Shown: piece by piece, positions 9,518-17,626 of the stretch | Layout of the letters: every line of letters begins with the position of its first letter | How positions within the stretch are numbered: the first letter of the stretch is position 1 | From: Paracidovorax sp031843945 | GTDB taxonomy: Bacteria; Pseudomonadota; Gammaproteobacteria; Burkholderiales; Burkholderiaceae_C | Direction of reading: 5' to 3' | Assembly: GCF_031843945.1 (NCBI RefSeq) | Contig: NZ_JAVTJJ010000002.1 | Span: 682,001 to 746,000 of the forward strand | DNA: 64,000 nt | The notes under the pieces: generated by a model | Told to the model about the DNA's origin: nothing | Database searches by the model: none | Seen by the model: the letters and a program-made list of their open reading frames with translations, nothing else | Program-made: the position numbers and the translations under genes

Positions 9518-10192
9518 ATGTCCAACACCCTTGAAAACCCACAGTCCGCCACCGACGCCACGACGCTGATCGAGCGCCTGCAATGGCGCTACGCCACCAA
9601 GAAGATGGACCCGAACCGCAAGGTGCCGGCTGACAAGCTCGAACGCATCATCGAAGCGGCCCGCCTGGCGCCGACCTCCAGCGGGCTGCAGCCCTTCGAG
9701 ATCTTCGTCGTCACCGACCCGCAAGTGCGCGCCCGCATCCAGCCCATCGCCTGGAACCAGGGCCAGATCGTGGACGGCTCGCACCTGCTGGTGTTCGCTG
9801 CCTGGGACAACTACACCGCCGAGCGCATCAACGCCATGTTCGACTACACGAACGAAGTGCGCGGCTTCAAGAACGAGGGCTGGGAAAAGTACCGCCAGCA
9901 ACTGCTGAGCACCTACCCGCAGCGCAGCGAAGAGGTGAACTTCCAGCATGCCGCGCGCCAGGCATACATCGGCCTTGCGGCAGCGTTGGTGGCAGCGGCC
10001 TATGAATCGGTGGACAGCACGCCCATGGAAGGGTTCGACCCGGACGCGCTGGACGAGATCCTGGGACTGCGCGCCCTGCATCTGCGCAGCGTGGCCGTGC
10101 TGCCGCTGGGTTACCGCGTGCCGGAGCAGGACTGGCTGGTCGACCTGCCGAAGGTACGCCGCCCGCGCGAGCGCTTCGTCACCGAAGTCTGA
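9518..10192 (+). CDS. Nitroreductase family NAD(P)H-dependent FMN oxidoreductase
   Basis: This is a 224-residue cytoplasmic flavoprotein of the NfsB-like nitroreductase family. The N-terminal RLQWRYATKKMDPNRKVP and RLAPTSSGLQPFEIFVVT segments match the FMN phosphate-binding region, and the C-terminal VAVLPLGYR is also typical. Substrates cannot be read from sequence; the family reduces nitroaromatics and quinones. The start at 9518 (MSNTLENP) has GGGAG seven bases upstream and was preferred over a start 27 bases earlier. The gene lies alone on the plus strand between the nar structural genes and narXL and converges on narL. That position suggests, but does not prove, co-regulation with nitrate respiration. 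Confidence 0.85.
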   Translation: MSNTLENPQSATDATTLIERLQWRYATKKMDPNRKVPADKLERIIEAARLAPTSSGLQPFEIFVVTDPQVRARIQPIAWNQGQIVDGSHLLVFAAWDNYTAERINAMFDYTNEVRGFKNEGWEKYRQQLLSTYPQRSEEVNFQHAARQAYIGLAAALVAAAYESVDSTPMEGFDPDALDEILGLRALHLRSVAVLPLGYRVPEQDWLVDLPKVRRPRERFVTEV

Positions 10193-10220
10193 GAAAGCGG
10201 TGAGTTAGCCCCCCGGGCCG

Positions 10221-10940
10221 TCAGCGCGCCCGGTCGGCCGCGTACACCGCGGCCTGCACGCGCGACGACAGCCCCAGCTTGCGCAGGATGTGCTGCACGT
10301 GGATCTTCACCGTCGTCTCGGCGATGTCCAGCGTGCGGGCGATCTCCTTGTTGCTGGCGCCATGGGCGATCTCGCCCAGCACCTCCAGCTCGCGTGGGGA
10401 CAGCGGTGTGTGCTCGGCCTGCGGCGCAGCGGGCTCCGCGACGGCCTGCGCTGCCGGATCGGGCTGCTGAAGGGCTTGCACCAGCCGGCCGATCATCTCG
10501 GGGCTGACCACCGTGTCGCCCCGGGCCGCGCGATGGATGGCGTCGGCCAGCAGATCACCCTCGATGGTCTTGAGCAGGTAGCCCTGCGCGCCGTTGCGCA
10601 GCGCCTGGGCCAGATCGTTCCCGTCCTCGCTCACGGTAAGCATCAATATGCGCGCGTCAGGCGCGGCCTCGCGCAGGCCGCGAATGGCGTCCACGCCCCG
10701 CACACCGGGCAGGTGGTTGTCCAGCAAGATCACGTGCGGCCGCACCACCGGCGCCAGGCGCATCGCCTCAGCAGCGTCGCCCGCCTCGCCGGCCACCCGC
10801 AGCCCTTTGTATTGGCCCAGCAGCGCGATCAGCCCGCGCCGAAACAGGGTGTGGTCGTCAACCACCAGTACGGACAGCGCAGAGGCCGAAGCGCTGGCGC
10901 AGTCGGATGTGGAAGCAAGGGCGTCGTCAGGCAGGGTCAT
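10221..10940 (-). CDS. narL: NarL, nitrate/nitrite response regulator
   Basis: This is a 239-residue two-component regulator of the NarL/FixJ family. The receiver domain spans about residues 22-140. VVDDHTLFRRGL carries the acidic pocket, LLDNHLPG contains the phosphoacceptor Asp and GYLLKT the conserved Lys. The C-terminal LuxR-type helix-turn-helix covers about residues 175-235 (LSPRELEVLGEIAHGASNKEIA, then TVKIHVQHILRKL). The gene overlaps narX by 4 bp (ATGA), so sensor and regulator are translationally coupled. The expected targets are the neighbouring narK1K2GHJI genes. Pairing with NarX is inferred from the overlap and from the family. Confidence 0.92.
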   Translation of the reverse strand: MTLPDDALASTSDCASASASALSVLVVDDHTLFRRGLIALLGQYKGLRVAGEAGDAAEAMRLAPVVRPHVILLDNHLPGVRGVDAIRGLREAAPDARILMLTVSEDGNDLAQALRNGAQGYLLKTIEGDLLADAIHRAARGDTVVSPEMIGRLVQALQQPDPAAQAVAEPAAPQAEHTPLSPRELEVLGEIAHGASNKEIARTLDIAETTVKIHVQHILRKLGLSSRVQAAVYAADRAR

Positions 10941-12862
10941 ACGGGGTGAAGCAGGTTCGGCGCCGACGCAGCAGGCACCTGCGCATCAGCAAGATGGGCA
11001 GCGGCGCTGCCCGGAAGATCAATGACCACCTGCGTGCCGTGTCCGGGCGTCGAGTCGACCCGCACGCGTGCGCCGATGCGTTCGGCCCGCTCGCCCATGA
11101 TGCCCAGCCCCACGTGTTGCGAATCTGGCGGCACGCCGGCAATGTCGAACCCCACGCCGTTGTCGATCACCTCGAAGCGCCACGCCGGATGCCGCTGCAC
11201 CCTCAGCTCCACGCGGTCGGCACCCGAATGCTTGCGCACGTTGGACAGCGCCTCCTGCACCATGTGCAGCACCTGGATCTGCACGTCGGGCGCCAGCGGC
11301 AGGCCGTGCCCGCTCATCGACAGCGCATGCTGAATGCCGGTCTGGTGGCCGAACTTGGACAGCGTGGAGCGCAGCGCGGCTTCGATGTCTTCCTCGCTGG
11401 TGCGCGTGCGAAAGTGCATCAGCAGTTCGCGCACGTCGGCATAGCAGCCGCGCACGCCCACATCCAGCTCGCCCATGCTGCGGTCGCGCGCCGGCTGGTC
11501 GCCGCGCGCCACGGCGTCGCGCAGCAGCTGGGTCTGAATTTTCAGAAAGGCCAGCGACTGCGCGATGGAGTCGTGCAGCTCGCGCGCGATGAATGCGCGC
11601 TCCTGCGACACGGCAGCTTCCCGCGCCAGGGCGCTGGCGCGCAGGCTTTCCATGGCGCTGGCCAGGTGCCGCGCCATCGTTTCGAGCACATCGCGCATGC
11701 CCTCGGGCATGTCTTCGGTGCGGCGGAAAAAGAGATTCACCTCGCCCAGCACGCGTTGCTGCAGCCGCACGGGAATGGCTACCATGCTCTCGAACCCCGC
11801 GTCGCGGCAATGCGGAAGCGGCAGCGTCGATTCGGCCGTGATCGGAATCACGCGGAACTGGGACGTGGCTTGCGGCTGCCCGCAGGCGCAGGTGCCCGTG
11901 TGCACGCAGTGTTCGTCTTGCGCCATGGCCTCGGGCAGCTGTTCGGACACCAGCAGCACATAGCGCTCGTTGGCTTCGTCGGACCAGCGCACCGCTGCGG
12001 CGTCGGCCCGCGCGATGCGGCGGATGCGCTGCACGAAGCCCTGCGCCAGGGCCTCCAGGCTGGTGGCCTCCGACGCCATCGCGCTCACGTCGTAGAGCGT
12101 GGCCAGGCGGGTGCTCTTTTCTTCCAGGCTCGCGGTCTTCTCGCGCACCTTCCATTCCAGCTCGTCGTGCGATGTCTGCAGCGCGTGCGCCATGCGGTTG
12201 AAGCCCGCGCTCAGCTGGCCGAACTCGTCGTCGGCCTCCACCGCCAGCCGTGTTGCCAGGTCGCCCTGCTGCACGCGCGCCAGGGCGGCCTGCAGGCGGC
12301 CGAGCGGATGGATCACCAGCAGGTAGCTGACGACCATGAAGGTGACGGCGGCGCTGATGGCCAGCGCCATGAGCACCAGCTGAAACAGGTGCAGCGCGGC
12401 CGTCCAGCGTGCCAGTTGCCCCTCGATCGCATCGACGAAACCATCGACCTGTCGCACGAAGGCGTCGGCCCGCTCCAGGGCCAGCGCGTTGCCGGTGTGC
12501 GGCTCGGTGCTCCACGCGCGGCGCAGCGCCTTCCACTCGTCTTGAATGGTGCCAAAGCGGGCCTGGGTGTCGTCGTTCCAAGGCACGAAGAGCGGCCGTG
12601 CCGGGTCGCCGGTATGCAGTAGCTCCAGCCCGGTATCGAAACGCGCAGCCAGCGACAGCACCTGTTCGGGCGCTTCCAGCTGGCGCGCCAGCACCATGCG
12701 CATCATGTGCATGCGCAGGCGCCCGGCTTCGTTGACGGCGGCAGCACCGCCTTCCAGCCGCCAGGTGGCCCAGAGCATCAGGCCGATGGACAGCAGCGCC
12801 ACCGCCAGAAAGCCCGCGCCCATGCACAGCAGTTTGGTGGTCAGGGTGGCGGGCGATCGCAT
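10937..12862 (-). CDS. narX: NarX, nitrate/nitrite sensor histidine kinase
   Basis: This is a 641-residue inner-membrane sensor kinase. An N-terminal transmembrane helix (about 9-31) is followed by a periplasmic domain whose start, NEAGRLRMHMMRM, matches the nitrate-binding P-box of NarX. A second helix lies near 160-182. A HAMP linker and a GAF-like module with a cysteine cluster (CVHTGTCACG) come next. The HPK7-type H-box is ARELHDSIAQSL and the ATPase shows QEALSNVRKHS and VIDNGVGFD. These features together identify NarX rather than a generic NarX/DegS kinase. It is followed with overlap by narL. No strong ribosome binding site precedes the ATG at 12862. Confidence 0.93.
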   Translation of the reverse strand: MRSPATLTTKLLCMGAGFLAVALLSIGLMLWATWRLEGGAAAVNEAGRLRMHMMRMVLARQLEAPEQVLSLAARFDTGLELLHTGDPARPLFVPWNDDTQARFGTIQDEWKALRRAWSTEPHTGNALALERADAFVRQVDGFVDAIEGQLARWTAALHLFQLVLMALAISAAVTFMVVSYLLVIHPLGRLQAALARVQQGDLATRLAVEADDEFGQLSAGFNRMAHALQTSHDELEWKVREKTASLEEKSTRLATLYDVSAMASEATSLEALAQGFVQRIRRIARADAAAVRWSDEANERYVLLVSEQLPEAMAQDEHCVHTGTCACGQPQATSQFRVIPITAESTLPLPHCRDAGFESMVAIPVRLQQRVLGEVNLFFRRTEDMPEGMRDVLETMARHLASAMESLRASALAREAAVSQERAFIARELHDSIAQSLAFLKIQTQLLRDAVARGDQPARDRSMGELDVGVRGCYADVRELLMHFRTRTSEEDIEAALRSTLSKFGHQTGIQHALSMSGHGLPLAPDVQIQVLHMVQEALSNVRKHSGADRVELRVQRHPAWRFEVIDNGVGFDIAGVPPDSQHVGLGIMGERAERIGARVRVDSTPGHGTQVVIDLPGSAAAHLADAQVPAASAPNLLHPV

Positions 12863-12971
12863 GCGGCCCAGTGTAGGAAGCCGGTGCGCTTCGCGGCTTG
12901 ACCTGCATCAAGACAACGGCTGTCACTGGCTGCAGGGTCTGGCGCCGGGCTGCCCGGTCGGGTATTCAAGC

Positions 12972-13028
12972 CAAAATGGCCTGTAGCGCCATATCTACAA
13001 GCGCAAGCAGCTATATTTTTTATAGCGA
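12972..13028 (+). repeat. Two-hairpin intergenic repeat, copy A
   Basis: This is a member of a short repeat family seen seven times in the window. The core reads GGCCTnTAGCGCnn, a short loop, AAGCGCAAGCAGCTAT, an A/T loop and ATAGC. The second hairpin (GCTATa...TATAGC) is well preserved here; the first stem is partly decayed. It lies in the divergent gap between narX and purU. Confidence 0.8.
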
Positions 13029-13125
13029 ACGGTATATTTCAGTAATGTTGGCCGCTGCCGCCCGGCCCGCACGCCCACCCGCCAGCCCGCAGTGGGCCGT
13101 ACTGTGCTGCGACAATCGGCCGGCT

Positions 13126-13974
13126 ATGACCCAAGCCTATATTCTTACCCTGTCCTGCCCCGACCGACTGGGGCTGGTGCATGCCGTTTCCGGCTTTCTG
13201 CTGGAGCATGGCGGCAATATCGAAGAGGCCGCGCAGTACAACGACCACGCCACGGGCCTGTTCTTCATGCGGCTGCAATTCGCCTGCGACCAGCTCGACC
13301 AGGCCGCGCTGCGCGAGCGCGTGACCGCCTTCGCCGAGCCGCACCAGATGAACTGGACGCTTCACGCCGCCAGCGAGCCCGTCAAGACCGTCATCATGGT
13401 CAGCCGCGAAGGCCACTGCCTGAACGACCTGCTGTTCCGCTGGAAGTCGGGCCTGCTGCCGGTGCACATCAGCGCCATCATCAGCAACCACCGCGACTTC
13501 TACCAGCTGGCCGCCAGCTACAACGTACCCTTCCACCACATTCCGGTGACGAAGGACAACAAGGCCCAGGCCGAGGCCAGGCAGTACGAGATCATTCAGC
13601 AAGAAGGCGCCGAGCTGGTGGTGCTGGCGCGCTACATGCAGGTGCTGAGCGACGACCTGTGCCGCAAGCTGTCGGGCCGGGCCATCAACATCCACCACAG
13701 CTTTCTGCCCAGCTTCAAGGGCGCCAAGCCGTACTACCAGGCGCATGACCGCGGCGTGAAGCTGATCGGCGCCACCGCCCATTACGTGACGGCCGACCTG
13801 GACGAAGGCCCGATCATCGAGCAGGACGTGGCCCGCGCCGACCACACCGACACGGTGGAAGACCTGACGGCCCGCGGCCGCGACACCGAAAGCCAGGTGC
13901 TGGCCCGCGCCGTGAAGTGGCACACCGAGCATCGCGTGCTGCTCAACGGCCACAAGACGGTCGTCTTCCGATAA
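13126..13974 (+). CDS. purU: PurU, formyltetrahydrofolate deformylase
   Basis: PurU hydrolyses 10-formyl-tetrahydrofolate to formate and tetrahydrofolate, balancing the one-carbon pool and supplying formate. The product is 282 residues. An N-terminal ACT domain (about 1-85; YILTLSCPDRLGLVHAVSGFL) precedes the formyltransferase-type domain. The latter has VHISAIISNHRD, the catalytic-type sequence INIHHSFLPSFKGA and ATAHYVTADLDEGPII. The ATG at 13126 fits the family N-terminus; the longer open frame upstream runs through a repeat element and is not coding. No clear Shine-Dalgarno sequence is seen. The gene stands alone, 31 bp before a LysR regulator on the same strand. Confidence 0.95.
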   Translation: MTQAYILTLSCPDRLGLVHAVSGFLLEHGGNIEEAAQYNDHATGLFFMRLQFACDQLDQAALRERVTAFAEPHQMNWTLHAASEPVKTVIMVSREGHCLNDLLFRWKSGLLPVHISAIISNHRDFYQLAASYNVPFHHIPVTKDNKAQAEARQYEIIQQEGAELVVLARYMQVLSDDLCRKLSGRAINIHHSFLPSFKGAKPYYQAHDRGVKLIGATAHYVTADLDEGPIIEQDVARADHTDTVEDLTARGRDTESQVLARAVKWHTEHRVLLNGHKTVVFR

Positions 13975-14005
13975 CCCCGGCAGCCCCGGCCTGAAACAGA
14001 ACCGC

Positions 14006-14926
14006 ATGGCAACCCACGGCAGCCACGGAGCCTTCACGCGCGGCCCCGCTGCGGGCGCGGCGCAACGCATCCCGCCCATCCAGTGCCTCATCACCTTCGA
14101 GACACTGGCCCGGCTGCGCAGCGTGACGCAGACGGCCGAGGAGCTGTGCGTGACGCCCAGCGCCGTGAGCCACCGCGTCAAGCAGCTGGAACAGATCCTG
14201 GGCACGCGGCTCTTCGGGCGGGCCGACTTTTCGCTGACCACCGAAGGCAGCGCGTATCTGGCCCAGGTGCGCGAGGGCCTGAGCGCGCTGCAGCGCTTTC
14301 CGGGCTCCGATGCCGCGCCGGGTAAGCGGCGCCTGAAGATCGCCGTCACGCCGACCTTCGCGCGCGTCATCCTCATTCCGAAGCTGCGGCAGTTCACCGA
14401 GGTCTACCCGGAAATCGACCTGGCGCTGCAGGTGTCGATTCCGCTGCTGGACGTGGTGGCGGAAGACGCTGATTTGGTAGTGCGCTTTGGCCCCGGCCAT
14501 TACGCCGACATGGAGCATGTGGAGATCGCGCGCGACGTGGTCACGCCGCTGGCCTCGCCCGCCTTCGTGCGCGAGCACGGCCCCTTCGAGCGGCCCGAGA
14601 GCCTGGAAGGCGTGACCCTGCTGCGCAGCCCGCTGGAGCCCTGGCGAACCTGGTTCGCCGCCTCCGGCCTGGACTGGCCCGCGCCCACCGAAGGCTCGCA
14701 GTTCAACGACATCGGCCTGATGTGCGACGCCGCTGCCGCCGGCATGGGCGTGGCCCTGGTGCGGCTGAAACTGGGCGCGCCCTGGCTGGAACAGGGCACG
14801 CTGGTGCGCCTCTTCGACACCCAGGCGCCCAGCCCGCACGCGCACTATCTGTGCTGGCGCACCGGCACCATGGACCGCTGGGAATGCGCTGCGTTCGCCG
14901 ACTGGCTGCGGCGGGCCATGGCCTGA
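14006..14926 (+). CDS. LysR-family transcriptional regulator (GcvA-like)
   Basis: This is a 306-residue DNA-binding regulator. The winged helix-turn-helix covers about residues 24-85 (CLITFETLARLRSVTQTAEEL, then TPSAVSHRVKQLEQILG and LFGR), followed by a type-2 periplasmic-binding-like effector domain (RRLKIAVTPTFARVILIPKL). The pattern LCVTPSAVSHRVKQLE and the ending CWRTGTMDRWECAAFADWLRR resemble the GcvA branch. The effector and targets are unknown. It follows purU on the same strand by 31 bp, so the two could be co-transcribed, but no sequence feature proves it. Confidence 0.88.
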   Translation: MATHGSHGAFTRGPAAGAAQRIPPIQCLITFETLARLRSVTQTAEELCVTPSAVSHRVKQLEQILGTRLFGRADFSLTTEGSAYLAQVREGLSALQRFPGSDAAPGKRRLKIAVTPTFARVILIPKLRQFTEVYPEIDLALQVSIPLLDVVAEDADLVVRFGPGHYADMEHVEIARDVVTPLASPAFVREHGPFERPESLEGVTLLRSPLEPWRTWFAASGLDWPAPTEGSQFNDIGLMCDAAAAGMGVALVRLKLGAPWLEQGTLVRLFDTQAPSPHAHYLCWRTGTMDRWECAAFADWLRRAMA

Positions 14927-14950
14927 CGGCCCGCAGCAAAATATCAATAC

Positions 14951-15006
14951 CAAATCGGCCTCTAGCGCTTACCTGATAAGCGCAAGCAGCTATTTATTTA
15001 ATAGCA
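14951..15006 (+). repeat. Two-hairpin intergenic repeat, copy B
   Basis: This is a good copy of the family, with GGCCTCTAGCGCTTA, the loop, AAGCGCAAGCAGCTATT and ATTTAATAGCA. Both stems are intact (AGCGCTT/AAGCGC and GCTATT/AATAGC). It fills most of the gap between the LysR gene and the helicase gene, ending just before the helicase start. Confidence 0.85.
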
Positions 15007-15028
15007 AACAACTCTTTTGTATGCGTTC

Positions 15029-17032
15029 ATGACGCAACCCTCCATGGCCTTGCAGCACGACGCGCTCTTCAAAAAACGGTATCCCACGCTGGAGCAGAAC
15101 GCGGTGCTGAACGCCACGGCACGCTCGATTTTGATCAGCGCCCTGGCCGGCACGGGCAAGACCACCACGCTGGCCATCAAGGCGGCCGACTTGCTGCAGA
15201 ACCGGGGCACCAGCCGCATCCTGATGCTGGCGTATTCCGACGCCGGCCTGGCCGCCATCGCCGATCGGCTCATGCAGTTCGTGCCCAGCATTCCGCGCCA
15301 GGTGCAGATCATGACGGTGGAGCAGCTGTGCGCCACCGTGCTCCAAACGCAGGGCGACGCCGTGCCGCGCATGACGGAGTCGCTGCAGAAGAACCTGCTG
15401 ATCCGCCAGGCCTGGGCGGCGCTGCAACGCGGCCTGCCGGACGATGCCGAACCGGAAGTCGCCGAGTTCCTCTCGCGCGAGCTGGACGTGCAGGCCTTCA
15501 CCGACTTCGAAGTCTTGGCCAAGCAGCGCCTGCTGATGCGCGACATCGAAAACTCTGGCCTGGGCGCCTTGGCCTACTGCCAAGAAAACGATCTGGACTA
15601 CGGCCTCTACCAGTTGCTGCTCAAGTACGAACGCCTGCGCCGGGGCGCCGATGACGAGCCCCAGTTCTACGCGCCGGGCGACTGCACCTATGAGGTGGCT
15701 CGGCAACTGTGGGCGCTGAATTACGGCGACAACTTCGCGCCGCTGCAGGGCCGCTTTGACGCCGTGCTGTTCGATGAGCTGCAGGATCTGGACGAAGCCG
15801 CCGTGCAGGTGCTGCACCATCTGGTGGCAGGCAGCAACGGCGTCTTCGTGGGCGCGGGCGACTTCAACCAGCACATCCTGCCCGGCGCGCTCTCGGTCTT
15901 CGGCAACCACCTGGCGCGCATCCGGCAAGAGCTGCCGGAAGGCACGCAGGTGGTCACGCTCAACACCACCTACCGCTTCGGCAACGCCATCTGCCACGCG
16001 TTGAACCCGCTGTTCAGCGTGCAATTCGCATCGCACTACCCCACCAAGGCCGCAGTGTTCGAGCCGCGCAGCTACACCAGCGATGAAGACTGCGCCCGGC
16101 AATTGCTGGCGATTCACGACACGGTGCGGCGCATGCCTCCCAGCGGTGCGCAACCACCGAGCCTGAACGTGGTGCTGCGCTCGCCCGAAGACTCGGTGCT
16201 GCTGGAATGGACCTTCGCCCACGAAGGCGTGCACTACGCGTGCAAAGGCATGAAGCGCTTCTACCAGCGCCGCGAGATCGCCCTGGTGCTGGCGATGATG
16301 TGGGCCATGCCAAGCTGCAGCGGCAGCGCGCGGCTGACGCAGGGCATTCTGAGCAGCGCTTTGGAAGGCCTGCTGCGTTACGTGCGGCGCGCCAGCCAGC
16401 CCGACCCGGACGTGCTGGCCAACGGCGCGTTCGACATGCAGGCGCTGACGCAGGACTCGCCCGTCGAAGTCGACACCCGCGCCGTAGCGTCCGGGCTCAT
16501 CGGCCGGCAAGACCTGCTGCGCAACTTCCTCGTGCGCGCCAGCTTCGACCCGCAAACGCCGGTGGCCTCCGCCGTGTGCGAGCAACTGCTGGCGCTGCCG
16601 CCAGAGGCATGCGCCGACGCCGGGCTGCTGTGCGCCCACCCGCTGATCCGCCAGTTCTTCGCCCAGGCGCCCATCAGCGCGCACGAGCTGCGCTACTGCA
16701 TGGACAGCCTGCAGGCGCTGGCCCGCATCGGCGCGGGCCTGTCGGTAGATGAATTCCTGGGCCGGCTCACGGCGATGGTGCAGGCCAGTATCGACCAGCA
16801 CCGCCAGCAGGAATCGCCCAGCCTGCAGCTGCTGACGGTGGAGCGCTGCAAGGGCCATGAATACGACTACGTGGCCGTGCCGCTGGTCGAGCGCGGGCGC
16901 TTTCCGCGCAGCGCCGCCCGGCACGAGGCCTATCGCGAACGCAACATGCTCTATGTGGCCATGACGCGGGCCAGCAAACGGCTGTGGCTGCTGGAAGGCA
17001 CCAATCGCCCGGTCAGCCCTGGGCCGGTGTGA
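15029..17032 (+). CDS. UvrD/Rep-like superfamily 1 DNA helicase
   Basis: This is a 667-residue ATP-dependent helicase. The motifs appear in order: a Q-motif glutamine in YPTLEQNAVL (about 19-28), Walker A ALAGTGKTTT (about 38-47), a Walker B-like AVLFDELQDLD, motif III GAGDFNQHILPG, motif IV TTYRFGNAI, motif V TVERCKGHEYDYVAVP and motif VI NMLYVAMTRASKRLWL. There is no nuclease domain, and the sequence is more divergent than UvrD, Rep or PcrA proper, so its pathway is unknown. DNA repair or replication restart are reasonable guesses. The start was set at the ATG at 15029 (MTQPSMALQHD); an upstream TTG at 15017 is possible. The gene is preceded by repeat copy B and stands alone. Confidence 0.88.
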   Translation: MTQPSMALQHDALFKKRYPTLEQNAVLNATARSILISALAGTGKTTTLAIKAADLLQNRGTSRILMLAYSDAGLAAIADRLMQFVPSIPRQVQIMTVEQLCATVLQTQGDAVPRMTESLQKNLLIRQAWAALQRGLPDDAEPEVAEFLSRELDVQAFTDFEVLAKQRLLMRDIENSGLGALAYCQENDLDYGLYQLLLKYERLRRGADDEPQFYAPGDCTYEVARQLWALNYGDNFAPLQGRFDAVLFDELQDLDEAAVQVLHHLVAGSNGVFVGAGDFNQHILPGALSVFGNHLARIRQELPEGTQVVTLNTTYRFGNAICHALNPLFSVQFASHYPTKAAVFEPRSYTSDEDCARQLLAIHDTVRRMPPSGAQPPSLNVVLRSPEDSVLLEWTFAHEGVHYACKGMKRFYQRREIALVLAMMWAMPSCSGSARLTQGILSSALEGLLRYVRRASQPDPDVLANGAFDMQALTQDSPVEVDTRAVASGLIGRQDLLRNFLVRASFDPQTPVASAVCEQLLALPPEACADAGLLCAHPLIRQFFAQAPISAHELRYCMDSLQALARIGAGLSVDEFLGRLTAMVQASIDQHRQQESPSLQLLTVERCKGHEYDYVAVPLVERGRFPRSAARHEAYRERNMLYVAMTRASKRLWLLEGTNRPVSPGPV

Positions 17033-17058
17033 TACCCGTCTGCATCCAAAAACACAAC

Positions 17059-17130
17059 CCGTTCACGCTGAGTCCTTGGACAAGCTTGTCGAAGCGCCGC
17101 GCGAGGCTTCGACAAGCTCAGTCCGAACGG
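17059..17130. repeat. Large REP-like palindrome between convergent genes
   Basis: The outer arms begin CCGTTC and end GAACGG, and the inner arms are CTTGTCGAAGC and GCTTCGACAAG around a GC-rich loop. The sequence GCTTCGACAAGCTCAG is a common betaproteobacterial repeat, whose spurious translation gives FGLSLSKP. It lies between the helicase gene and sorB, which converge, so it may act as a bidirectional transcript end although it has no T-tract. Confidence 0.75.
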
Positions 17131-17159
17131 TTCTGATGGATCGACCGCGAATCCGTATG

Positions 17160-17537
17160 TCACTTCTGGCCGCGGCTGGCCTTGGAGACATACAGCGCGA
17201 TGGCGGCGATCTGCGCGTCCGTCAGGCTGGCCTTGAACGACGGCATGCTGCCCAGACCGTCGCGCAGCACCTTGCTCACGCGCGCCGCATCGGGCTGCAT
17301 CTCGTCGAGCACCGGGCCCACGGCGCCTTCGGCACCCGCGTCCTTGAGCGTGTGGCAGAGGGCGCAGGCGGGCACGGAGGTGGTGAAGAGCTTCTTGCCC
17401 AGCGCCATCTGGGTGGCGTCGCCGGCAGCGTGCGCGGCCATGCTGGTGGTGGCCAGCAGCAGGACGGGCGCAGCCAGGGTGCGCAGGAGACGAGCCGAGC
17501 GAGTCGAGCGGACGGGGCGGTGGAAAGTCGTTGGCAT
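17160..17537 (-). CDS. sorB: SorB-like c-type cytochrome, electron acceptor of sulfite dehydrogenase
   Basis: This is a 125-residue periplasmic monoheme cytochrome c. An N-terminal signal peptide (hydrophobic LRTLAAPVLLLATTSMAAHA, cleavage expected after AHA) leads to a single heme-binding CALCH motif at about residue 58. A downstream methionine in GLGSMPSF is the probable sixth ligand. It lies directly downstream of the sulfite dehydrogenase catalytic gene on the same strand, as in SorAB enzymes where SorB receives electrons from the molybdenum subunit. A strong terminator separates the two genes, so SorB may be made in lower amounts or from its own promoter. The SorB name depends on the context. 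Confidence 0.82.
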   Translation of the reverse strand: MPTTFHRPVRSTRSARLLRTLAAPVLLLATTSMAAHAAGDATQMALGKKLFTTSVPACALCHTLKDAGAEGAVGPVLDEMQPDAARVSKVLRDGLGSMPSFKASLTDAQIAAIALYVSKASRGQK

Positions 17538-17576
17538 GGTGGGGTCGGTTCTTGTGGGGTGGTGCAGCGCCAGGCG

Positions 17577-17611
17577 CGCAAAAGAAAACCCCCAGGCTGT
17601 GCGGCTGGGGG
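17577..17611 (-). terminator. Rho-independent terminator after sorA, upstream of sorB
   Basis: On the minus strand CCCCCAG, a nine-base loop and CTGGGGG form a 7-bp GC-rich stem followed directly by TTTTCTTTT. It lies 16 bases after the sorA stop and about 40 bases before the sorB start, which would end or attenuate most sorA transcripts. Confidence 0.75.
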
Positions 17612-17626
17612 CTTGGTGGGGCCGCG

